Shown here one piece after another: positions 56,018 to 64,000 of a DNA stretch of 64,000 bases (position 1 is its first letter; the number at the start of each line of letters is the position of its first letter). Position numbers and translations under genes: made by a program. This DNA is from Gentiana macrophylla (taxonomy: Eukaryota; Streptophyta; Magnoliopsida; Gentianales; Gentianaceae): contig JAOBSW010001150.1 of assembly GCA_026214975.1 (NCBI GenBank), positions 1-64,000 on the forward strand, given 5' to 3'. Below the pieces are notes generated by a model. It saw only the letters and a program-made list of their open reading frames with translations. It did no database searches and was not told the origin of the DNA.

Positions 56018-57171
56018 ACCTCGATTAATTCAAGATTACATGGATAAGGACAGCCAACTACCTCTGATTTATCAAACAAATCAATGGCAGAGATTAATAA
56101 GACGTTGGGTTGATTCAGCACTTTATTCAATGGTTACAAGTCAAAGGGTGGACAGACTGTATTCTGTCAAAAAGGATTCTGACAGTGTCAGTCCTATGAA
56201 TAGTGACAGAAAGCAAGTCAAATGGGACAAAACTAGAAACGGTTATATTTGAATTTCAAATACAAGTCACATGCAATCTTACCTATAAATAGAGGACTTT
56301 CAACTTAGAAAAAGATGATGAACTTTTAGAGAAAAATATAAGAGATAATTCTGAGCTGCAAAAACACCCTGCTGAACTTACTAAGCTTAAGGCTACTGAC
56401 CCAGAGAAAATCTTCAAGTGTATTATGTATTCAAGCTACATCAAGTTTACACACTTGAAGACTGCAAGCTGCTAATTATATCATCCTAATCAAGTCGCGT
56501 GAATCGAATCATTTACTTGATTCATTCTTTATTTTATAGAGAACTCGGCCAAGATAGTGAAGCATCCGTTGGTTGTGAAAGATCGTTGTTTGTGGTGGAG
56601 TGGTGAAGAGGCAATCCTACCCTTTAAGGACCAAAGTGGAAGACTTTGGAGCGTAAATCCTATAAGTTCCTAGTTTTAGTTTGTGAAGCCATAGCTATTG
56701 GTGAAGGACAAGCAACCTTAGGAATCTTTGTAACAAACTACATCAAAGATCTCTAGTGAATTACCTCCAACTTCACAGAGAAGAGTGGACTGACATGATT
56801 ACACCACCTGAACCACTATAAAATCGCCTACTTACTCTCAGACTTACATTCTCGTATTTAGTTTACTATACACATCAACCTACTGAATCTAGCAACTGAA
56901 ATCACACACATACACTACTGAGTATCTAATACTTAGTATCATATTTAACAACAAGTAATAAGGCTTAATTTTTGATATAATTCCGCTACACAAATTCAAG
57001 AAACTCAATCACAAGAGACTCACGTGTATCAAGAGGCTATCGAGGTGTCAGCAGACCATCGAGTTATCGCAGTCAGTCGGGTTGCTGAGTTTGTTAACTC
57101 CAAAAGTTTTAAGTGTTAAGTTTATTCACCCCCTCTCTAAACTTAACCAAAGCCTTTTCAAGGGACCAACA
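56018..57171 (+). repeat. LTR D, truncated at the 5' side
   Basis: Starts at 'cctcgattaattc', corresponding to about 40200 in LTR A, and runs to the common end GGACCAACA. The first ~570 bp are missing. LTR C therefore abuts the middle of an older LTR. Confidence 0.82.
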
Positions 57172-57964
57172 CATTTGTTCTTAGCTAAAACCCTTCTATT
57201 CTGAATGAATTCAGATTCCGGTTTTCGGCAAGGAAGTCTTAGGGAATCACCACTATTTCCCGCTTTTTGACGAAATCAAGCAAGACTGAGTGGTAAGAGA
57301 GATCACGGTGTGGTTAACTCTCTACCTTTTAGGGAATCACCACTAAATTACTCAGCTTTTCGTTGAAAGTTAAACTTTCCTATTCATTCGACTCTTTGTT
57401 GGAGAAAAACCGAAATTGTGTCGGCTATTGTCTTGTCCTGAGGGACAAGAAATTGTGTCATTCGGCCAAAAAAAATCGAGTATTGGCACATCATCTCCAC
57501 TATAAAAAGAGCCCAGTGATTGAGAATTAAACATCAATTTTTCCTCCTCTACTACATAAAAAACATTCTGCACTCATTGAGTCATGGTGTGTCGAAGAGA
57601 AGTCGGAGCATCCGAGTAGCTCGCCGGAGCTCGGATTTTTGAAGTGCCTCTAAATCCGAGATGTAAGCCGTTGTATCTTGGGAGACAGTTGCTACTACCG
57701 TGGGCACCATATCGGAGCAATTTGTCTTAAGGAAAGAGTATCTACTCGCCTCGGTTTGATCTCTAGTCCTTTATTTTATGCATCGTAATTTTTTTATTCG
57801 TTGTTCGAATTAGATCTGCATGTAATATTGATTTTTTTAGAACTGTTAGATAATAAGAATTTATCTTTCGCACTATTTATTTTATAGTATAATAATCCGT
57901 AATTAAGTCCGTTAATTATGGATCTGTTCCGTAAAACTCCACACACGATACACATTTCCTAACA
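57172..57964 (+). repeat. LTR fragment of another element
   Basis: Carries a TATA box (TATAAAAA, 57501-57508) and ends in TTTCCTAACA at 57964, the usual end of an LTR that would begin TGTTAGGAAA. The beginning is lost at the LTR D junction. No primer site follows, so it may be a solo LTR. The ends match the style of the LTR at 1521-3337, but I did not see overall similarity. Confidence 0.5.
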
Positions 57965-58640
57965 AGCTCAAGACAAATAAATTTTTACGGTATTAACGCT
58001 TCGTTTGTGGACGTGTTCTAGTACTTGTGTAGAATGTTTAGTTTAAGCTGCTTCTCACCTTCTTTATCCAAAACGTAATTAATTGGTGGACCCCTAATTT
58101 GCAAGTTGCAACTGCTGTGAGCTGATGGAATATATATTTGCCTGATACCAATTTCATTGTCTGTTATCAACTATATATATTAAAGACTTTACTTTCAAGT
58201 TAGAAAAAGTCTTTTGGGCCAAGGAAAAAAAAAAAAAAACGAATCTGGACGTTATTCACTTCAATTGTCCAGAATAGTAAATAGTTCTTATGTGGGCATG
58301 ATCATGAATCGATCTATAAAAAGTAACTAATTCTGATGTGCAACCGAACTGAAAGTTGGATATATGAATCTTTATTGGTCTATTAATATATTGGATCCTG
58401 TTTGTTAAATATTACGTGCTTACCGTGTCGGTTGTTTTAACCAATTTATGTTGTCGATCGTTAATTGCTGTAAAATTGTTGAATAGCTGAAAACCAATCA
58501 GATTTGATTGATATATTTAATTGAGATCCCTCGGGATCGATTTTTGTTCCCAAAGTTTCACTAATTCTTCTGTAAAGATAGGGGGAAAAATAATTGAGAT
58601 TATTGGATTTGAGTACTTAGGCGTACATACTTATATGCTG
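57965..58640. other. AT-rich spacer
   Basis: No gene recognised. It has a poly-A tract at 58225-58239. Confidence 0.4.
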
Positions 58641-59970
58641 TGTAACACGCAATATATAACACCTTCACTTGGTCTTACCACATGCGTGAGTCAAAGGATC
58701 ATAGCAGTACACAGCGGATATATTGTGCATATGCAACTATGCGATTGAGGTACGATTGTTTGATACACGACAATTTGAGTTTGCTCATAATTGCTAATTT
58801 GTGATGTTAGTTGCATAATTTATCGAGGTACCCGAGTCCTTACTCGGAAACCGAAACGTTCGGCACGCATAACATTAAATAAATAATATTACCCGTAAGC
58901 CTCTACTACGTCGTATCAAATAAAAGCAAACGGAAGCAAAAGACTCGGGTAAATTTTTTCCAAACAACAAAGAATAAGAATCACTAAAGGTAGAAAGAAA
59001 ATGTAATGCTTATTACATTTGTAAGAAACCAACGAAAATCCAATAGTACTAAGGTAACTATTACAACCGAACTAATCCAAATCTATGAAACATAAGTATG
59101 TAAATGAATAATAACAAGGTCTTCAACTCCGCGCCCAGACGTCGTCATCAAAGTCCTCCTAAAACATCACCAACTCGTTCGTCTTCTCTCCCCAAACACA
59201 TAAATAAACATGCATTTGAGGTAAGTACAAGGTACATAGTAAGAGTAGAAGATACAATTTAATTAAAGTTATTATTAAAAGGTTATCTTGGTGAGACCGA
59301 CTCAATCTAGGGTTCACCAAGATGCCCATCGACACGCCGTGACTATACGCTTCTACTTAGCTTATCTTTGTTGTGTCATTACTCAAGGACATCGCGCATG
59401 GCGTTCATCACCAAGATATACTTGCTAACTAACGGTGATTAGCACCGATTAGCTCGGGGTCTCCCGGCATGCGATATCGCCCGACGGATTTCCTCCACTA
59501 CCCTTCACCGCTTAAGGCCAGCAGGTGTTGTCCACCTTTATGAACGTATCACATCGCCGATATGGAATAAAGTGTCTAACCGAGAATAGATGATGCTTTA
59601 TCTTTTACTACACATATGTAAGTATCGAGGTGAATTAACTAGCCATCCCTAGTGTTTTCAAGTAAGCTCCTCACATCTCCTACTCTCGCACTTGGACCAC
59701 TAGACACGGACAAGTCCTAGCAAATACACACAGACATTGATGAACTCTAGTTCACCAAAGCACAAACCCTTTCATGCCCTTCCGACGGATCCGAACTTCA
59801 ACTCCCTTTAAGAGTACATTCGGTGTTTTAACTGAACGCATCAGAAGTACAATCGAAGCTAGTTCATGCTTAATTAATCTTAGTATATCATGATTAAGAG
59901 TTTAAAACTATAAAGAACATGATAATCAAGCTTGAAACAATTAAATAGTAGAAACAAGGTATCAAATCCA

Positions 59971-60250
59971 AACGCTCGTTTGAAACTATAAACGCCCGTT
60001 TAAGCCTATGGACGCCCGTCTAAACCTTATGGACGCCCGTCTGGGACTGGACGTCCGTCCAATACAGCCGGACGCCCGTCCACCTAAGAACGCTACAACC
60101 TGTATGTAAAATCACTCCTCAAACGCCCGTCTGCTTAAAGCAAACGCCCGTTCGAGTTTCTAAGCTTTCAGACGCCCGTCCAGCTATTCCAGACGCCCGT
60201 CCGAACTACCAAAATCACAGACGCCCGTCTGACTAGTTCAGACGCCCGTC
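59971..60250. promoter_or_regulatory. Array of 12 (G/A)ACGNNCGT(C/T) dyads in the chromovirus LTR
   Basis: Copies start at 59971, 59991, 60011, 60032, 60050, 60071, 60122, 60142, 60171, 60192, 60220 and 60241. Gaps are 20, 20, 21, 18, 21, 51, 20, 29, 21, 28 and 21 bp. The core is nearly always ACGCCCGT. It lies 0.6-0.9 kb downstream of the presumed LTR start site on the minus strand. The function is inferred from recurrence and spacing only. Confidence 0.65.
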
Positions 60251-60891
60251 TGCCTGGGGTTTACCCAAAACCCTGAAATCTTCAAATACGATCTTCAATC
60301 CGTTTCTAACCTAAATAACAGCAATTTCAACACATAAAATCACAGGAAAACGTATCTAATCATACCATGGCATCTAGGATTATTAACCAACCAAAAAGCC
60401 ACAACCTTCTTACATCTAAACACTTAAAACCTTAATCTAAACCTTAATTAAATTGTAGGAAGAGCTTCTTACTTGTTTAACAAAGAAACCAACAAAGAAA
60501 AGCTCAAGAAAATAAAGAAAGCAAATTGATCTTTTTCCTACAGATCAAATCATGTGATAAATCCAAACTTTGATTAGATTCGATCACACGCTCCTAGACG
60601 ATTAACCATGAAAAAGATATGAGTTTTGATCCTCAAAACTCACCCAAAAACAGCAAGGGTCGAATTCTTACCTAGGGAAAAGATCCAAATTTTTGGTGTT
60701 GAATCGACGCTCCCTTCACGACGATTCCGATGCTCAAAACTGATCTGAAAATGATTGAGAATCGACTTAGAACCGATGAAAGTCCTTCAGCCCAAAATTT
60801 GCTTGCACAAGCAGAGAAGAAGAGCATGCGGCTGCTCTCTTTTTTTTTTTTTTTTTTTTTTAGGTTATGGGATTAATATGTGTAATAGATC

Positions 60892-60902
60892 CCTTATATA
60901 GT
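60892..60902 (-). promoter_or_regulatory. TATA box of the chromovirus LTR
   Basis: CTATATAAGGG on the minus strand, about 190 bp inside the LTR from its start at 61086, a usual U3 position. Confidence 0.5.
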
Positions 60903-60936
60903 TAATCCCAAATAAATCCTTTTTCTAATATAAAAA

Positions 60937-62220
60937 TCAGAAAATATCTTTTATTATATACATGATTATCGTAAAAATTATATATATAAATACCCAATTA
61001 TTTAAACTCCGAATAAAAGGAATCGAACCCAATATTTCGCGCGCAAAAAGACACGCCCGCCTCTTTCCGAAAATCGGAATATTACATTCTTCCTTAAAGG
61101 AGTTTCGTCCTCTAAACTTAGAACATACCGTAAGTCCATAAAATCTCGGGAACTCACCGATCATATCATCCTCGACTTCCCACGTAGCTTCTTCCGGTGA
61201 ATGATTGCTCCATTGCACCAAAATCAAGGGAATCATTCTTCTCTTAACCATCTTTTCCTTCCAGTCCAAAATCCTTATCGGTTTCTCATCATACGAAAGG
61301 TTATTTTGAAGGATCTCCGGATCAACCGTAGTCTCAACATCCGTCTTGGTTAAACACTTTTTCAACATCGATACGTGAAACACGTTGTGGACTCTTGACA
61401 TGGATTCTGGTAGCTCAAGCTTATAAGCCAACGGTCCAATTCTTTCCAGAATTTCAAAAGGTCCAACATACCTCGGACTCAGCTTTCCCTTTTGTCCAAA
61501 GCGTTTCACTCCCTTCATTGGTGAAGCTCGTAGATACACTCTTTCACCAACTTCAAACTCTAACGGCCTTCTTCTAACATCTGCCCAACTCTTCTGTCTA
61601 TCTTGAGCTGCCTTCAGATTCTTCTTAACCAACTGAACTCTTTCCTTAGCTTGCTCCACTAATTCCGGCCCGGTGATTTGTCTTTCTCCGACTTCATCCC
61701 AAAACAGCGGCGTTCTACATCTTCTTCCATACAACGCTTCAAATGGCGGCATGCCTATACTTGCATGATAACTGTTGTTGTAGGCAAACTCCGCTACCGG
61801 TAGGTAATCATCCCATGATCCGCCTACCTCCAAAACACAAGCTCTCCACATATCTTCCAATGTTTGGATGGTTCTCTCAGACTGTCCGTCTGTCTGAGGA
61901 TGAAAGACCGTACTCAAATCCAACTTGGTTCCGAAAGCTGCTTGTAAACTTTTCCAAAACCGACTGACGAACCACGAATCACGATCCGAGACTATCGAGA
62001 TAGGAACTCCATGTAACCTCACTATATTATCCAAGTATAGTGTCGTCATCTTCTTTAAAGGCATATCAACCTTATACGGTAAGAAATGAGCGGATTTGGT
62101 CAATCTATCTACAATCACCCAAATTGCATCATGACCGCCTCTTGTCTTAGGTAAGCCGGTAATGAAATCCATCGTAATCTTATCCCACTTCCATTCAGGG
62201 ATATCCAATGGCTTAAGCAT
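60937..62220 (-). CDS. pol: Integrase and chromodomain part of chromovirus pol
   Basis: 427-codon open frame. The integrase core spans residues ~10-190: KITMDFITGLPKT (first Asp), VDRLTKSAHFLP, SIVSDRDSWF (second Asp), FHPQTDGQSERTIQTLED (Glu), AYNNSYHASIGM and PFEALYGRRCRTP. The C-terminal GPY/F-like region follows (residues ~225-270: FEVGERVYLRASPM, LSPRYVGPFEIL). A chromodomain then spans ~305-355 (RILDWKEKMVKRR, VQWSNHSPEEATWEVEDD). The pol end overlaps the polypurine tract at 61104; the last ~55 residues are LTR sequence read through. The N-terminal HHCC segment lies upstream in broken frames (about 62330-62220). The triad residues are all present. The N-terminal Met is internal to the real polyprotein, not a true start. 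Confidence 0.9.
   Translation of the reverse strand: MLKPLDIPEWKWDKITMDFITGLPKTRGGHDAIWVIVDRLTKSAHFLPYKVDMPLKKMTTLYLDNIVRLHGVPISIVSDRDSWFVSRFWKSLQAAFGTKLDLSTVFHPQTDGQSERTIQTLEDMWRACVLEVGGSWDDYLPVAEFAYNNSYHASIGMPPFEALYGRRCRTPLFWDEVGERQITGPELVEQAKERVQLVKKNLKAAQDRQKSWADVRRRPLEFEVGERVYLRASPMKGVKRFGQKGKLSPRYVGPFEILERIGPLAYKLELPESMSRVHNVFHVSMLKKCLTKTDVETTVDPEILQNNLSYDEKPIRILDWKEKMVKRRMIPLILVQWSNHSPEEATWEVEDDMIGEFPRFYGLTVCSKFRGRNSFKEECNIPIFGKRRACLFAREILGSIPFIRSLNNWVFIYIIFTIIMYIIKDIF
61087..61104 (-). other. Polypurine tract of the chromovirus
   Basis: On the minus strand AACTCCTTTAAGGAAGAA immediately precedes TGTAAT. This overlap of the pol 3' end with the tract is usual in Tekay/Del elements. Confidence 0.75.
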
Positions 62221-63071
62221 TCCTCCTGGTCGCCTATGCTCGCTTTTACTTTCTCGGATGTGATGTCACACTGCACACTTAACTTGGCTATTTCGGCTTC
62301 ATCGAGGCCACCAAAACTTTTCCTTCAAGTCTCTCAGACATTTTAGTGGATCATGGATGAACCGCAAATGCAATCCTATGTGCCTGTTCCATAACCTTTG
62401 CCTCAAATCACCAATATTAGGCATGCACAAACCGATCTTGATACCAAAGATTTCCGTTCTTGTCCAAAACGTAACCCACTGTAGGCTTTTCTTTAGCCAC
62501 TCACTTCAAGTCAACCAAAACTGGATCTTCATCTTGCTTCTCCCGAATATCATCCATCAACTCAGACCTTGCTAACAACGGTGCCACAAACTGCCGGTCT
62601 TCAATCTGATCAAAACTTCGGATTTGCAGCCCGTCTAGCCTTTCTGCCACAACTTCAACACTTGAAACCGCGAACACCGGTTTTTCGCTTCAAAGCATCT
62701 CGCCACTATGTTGGCTTTACTCGGATGATATCTGAATATCTAGGTCGTAGTCCTTACGAACTCTAACCATCTTCTTTGTCTCATATTCAGATTTTCTTGG
62801 GTAAAGAAGTACTTCAAGCTCTTGTGATCGGTGAAGATCCTCGCCTTAACTCCGTATAAGTAGTGCCTCCAAGTCTTCAAGGCAAACACAACCTTTGCTA
62901 ACTCCAAGTCGTGGGTTGGGTAATTCTTCTCATGCACCTTCAACTCGCCGGGATGCATAAGCAATTACCTTCCTCCTCCTGCATCAACACACAACCTAAA
63001 CCTTGTCCCAAAGCATCCGTGTAAACGCTATAATTATCAAAGATCTCCGAATCGCCAAAATCGAGGTGTAG
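62221..63071 (-). pseudogene. RNase H and integrase zinc-finger region of chromovirus pol, frameshifted
   Basis: Contains [40 protein letters not shown] and [20 protein letters not shown] (62740-62964), the RNase H domain of chromoviruses. A spacer in broken frames follows, and near 62250 the 'K.EHRRPGGMLKPL' start of the integrase core. At least four frameshifts interrupt the link between the two intact ORFs. Confidence 0.8.
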
Positions 63072-63995
63072 TCAACCTCTTTTCAACGCCTCAAAAGCCT
63101 CTTCACACTCTTTGGTCCACTCGAACTTAACATTCTTTTGAGTGAGCCGGGTAAGTGGTGTAGCTATCTTTGAGAAGTCTTGAACAAACTTCCTATAATA
63201 GCCAGCCAAACCAAGGAAACTTCTAACCTCTGAAACTGTAGTCGGTCTGGACCACTTCTCAACTGCTTCAACCTTCGAGGGATCAACTTTAATGCCATCT
63301 CCAGAAATGACATGACCCAAGAAACTCACTTGATTCAACCAAAAGTCACACTTGGAAAACTTAGCATACAACTGATTCTTCTTCAGAGTCTCCAACACAA
63401 TCCTTAAGTGTTCTTCATGTTCTTTCTCATCCTTGGAGTATACTAGGATATCGTCTATGAATACTATCACAAACTTATCCAAGTATGGCATGAAAACACG
63501 CTGCATTAAGTCCATAAATGCAGATGGAGCATTAGTGAGTCCAAAAGGCATGACCAAAAACTCATAATGTCCATATCTCGTACTGAAAGCCGTCTTCGGT
63601 ATATCTGCTACCTTGATCTTCAACTGGTGATATCCTGACCTAAGATCAATCTTAGAAAACACACTCCTTCCTTGCAATTGATTAAACAAATCATCAATTC
63701 TTGGCAGAGGATATTTATTCTTAATGGTGAGGTTATTCAACGCTCTGTAGTCTATGCACATCCTCATCCTACCGTTTTTCTTCTTGACAAACAACACTGG
63801 GGATCCCCAAGGTGAAGTACTAGGCTGAATTATATTCCTCTCGAGCATGTCCGTAAGCTGAGCTTTCAACTCTTTCAACTCAGCCGGTGCCATTCTATAA
63901 GGTGCCTTGGCAACTGGTGTCGCTCCTGGTATCAACTTGATCTCAAATTCGATCTCTCTATCTGGCATGTTCCACGATAACTCTTCCGGAAACAC
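63072..63995 (-). CDS. pol: Reverse transcriptase of chromovirus pol
   Basis: 307-codon open frame covering the whole Ty3-Gypsy RT. Motifs: [75 protein letters not shown], the catalytic [32 protein letters not shown] and [20 protein letters not shown]. It ends after [17 protein letters not shown], where a frameshift separates it from RNase H. All RT catalytic Asp residues (D in KIDLR and the DD of FIDDI) are present. The reading should continue upstream into the protease beyond the window. Confidence 0.93.
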   Translation of the reverse strand: MFPEELSWNMPDREIEFEIKLIPGATPVAKAPYRMAPAELKELKAQLTDMLERNIIQPSTSPWGSPVLFVKKKNGRMRMCIDYRALNNLTIKNKYPLPRIDDLFNQLQGRSVFSKIDLRSGYHQLKIKVADIPKTAFSTRYGHYEFLVMPFGLTNAPSAFMDLMQRVFMPYLDKFVIVFIDDILVYSKDEKEHEEHLRIVLETLKKNQLYAKFSKCDFWLNQVSFLGHVISGDGIKVDPSKVEAVEKWSRPTTVSEVRSFLGLAGYYRKFVQDFSKIATPLTRLTQKNVKFEWTKECEEAFEALKRG

Positions 63996-64000
63996 TTCAG

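Larger units (their letters stand above)
39630..57171 (+). mobile_element. SIRE/Maximus-like Copia cluster with four LTR copies
   Basis: Order: LTR A (39630-41347), primer site, gag-pol and a long post-pol region, polypurine tract, LTR B (51672-53390), a 1-kb internal fragment, a second polypurine tract, LTR C (54402-56017), and 5'-truncated LTR D (56018-57171). LTRs run from TGTTG(G/A)ACT to GGACCAACA and are about 1.6-1.7 kb. The tract GGCATCATCACCAAAAA followed by GGGG is that of the SIRE/Maximus lineage, as I recall it. No target duplication joins the outer ends. Either two elements recombined, or one inserted in a relative and later lost pieces. Confidence 0.85.
58641..61086 (-). repeat. 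3' LTR of the chromovirus (left edge uncertain)
   Basis: On the minus strand it begins TGTAATATTCCG at 61086, directly after the polypurine tract, and a TATA box (CTATATAAGGG) lies at about 60902-60892. The proposed end, GCGTGTTACA at 58641, gives TGTAA/TTACA ends. An edge nearer 58830 is possible. The LTR would be 2.2-2.4 kb. A T tract (60837-60862), a cluster of dyad motifs (59971-60250) and pieces rich in 'aaacc' lie inside. Confidence 0.6.
58641..64000 (-). mobile_element. Tekay/Del-like chromovirus (Ty3-Gypsy), 3' half
   Basis: Minus-strand element entering from the right edge: RT, RNase H, integrase and chromodomain (63995 down to about 61100), then a polypurine tract and the 3' LTR. 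The 5' half lies outside the window. Chromoviruses carry a C-terminal chromodomain on the integrase, thought to steer insertion to particular chromatin. The two longest ORFs of the window (427 and 307 codons) are here, so this copy is less decayed than the others, although the RNase H stretch 62220-63072 is broken. Confidence 0.88.

Noticed and set aside
59971..60250. CRISPR-like or satellite array
   Set aside because: Repeats are only 10-12 bp and the spacing varies between 18 and 51 bp; the intervening sequence is ordinary LTR.
60837..60862. T tract considered as the chromovirus polypurine tract
   Set aside because: The tract with correct context (AACTCCTTTAAGGAAGAA then TGTAAT) is at 61104-61087; the T tract is inside the LTR.

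Overview
The window looks like nuclear DNA of a flowering plant, most likely a eudicot. It is AT-rich and built almost entirely of nested plant-type LTR retrotransposons with tRNA-primed elements, remnants of PIF/Harbinger and pogo-like DNA transposons, and one intron-containing host gene. The host gene, 30934-33618 on the + strand, encodes a secreted metallophosphatase of the purple acid phosphatase 29 type. I see no bacterial operon, CRISPR array, rRNA or canonical tRNA gene. The species cannot be named from the sequence.

Layout. 1-3337: one end of a minus-strand LTR element (leader with hairpin-rich 128-bp tandem repeats, initiator-Met-type primer binding site, 1.8-kb LTR). 3338-5258 and 19687-20261: an older non-coding element related to the first one, split by a complete 14.4-kb Athila/Tat-like Gypsy element (5259-19686; 1.55-kb LTRs, tRNA-Asp primer site, 5-bp target duplication CAACC). 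The Gypsy element carries decayed gag-pol plus a further 3' ORF behind its own TATA-like promoter. 20292-20840: a Copia 3' LTR remnant and a SINE-like sequence. 21176-27720: a minus-strand PIF/Harbinger transposase pseudogene split by a Copia element (21967-26887). 27721-30933: AT-rich spacer with a pogo/Lemi1-like remnant and a possible MITE. 30934-33618: the phosphatase gene. 34896-38346: a TIR DNA transposon with 8-bp flanking repeats. 39277-39629: a Copia gag fragment cut by a SIRE/Maximus-like Copia cluster (39630-57171) with four LTR copies. 57172-57964: an LTR fragment. 58641-64000: the 3' half of a minus-strand Tekay/Del-like chromovirus, with a well-preserved integrase-chromodomain ORF and RT ORF.

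The most interesting signal is a short dyad, GACGNNCGTC (often GGACGCCCGTCC), that occurs mostly in pairs whose starts lie 20-21 bp apart. Clusters sit just upstream of the LTR TATA box of the Athila-like element, in its 5' leader, just upstream of a second internal TATA box ahead of its 3' ORF, and again as a 12-copy array inside the LTR region of the unrelated chromovirus. I propose it as a shared cis-regulatory module.

A caution on quality. Nearly every ORF carries frameshifts. Comparison of LTR copies that should be near-identical shows that many differences sit at CNG (CTG/CAG/CCG) sites, and one of the two frameshifts in the host gene is at such a site. Systematic base-calling error at methylated cytosines is a serious alternative to true decay.
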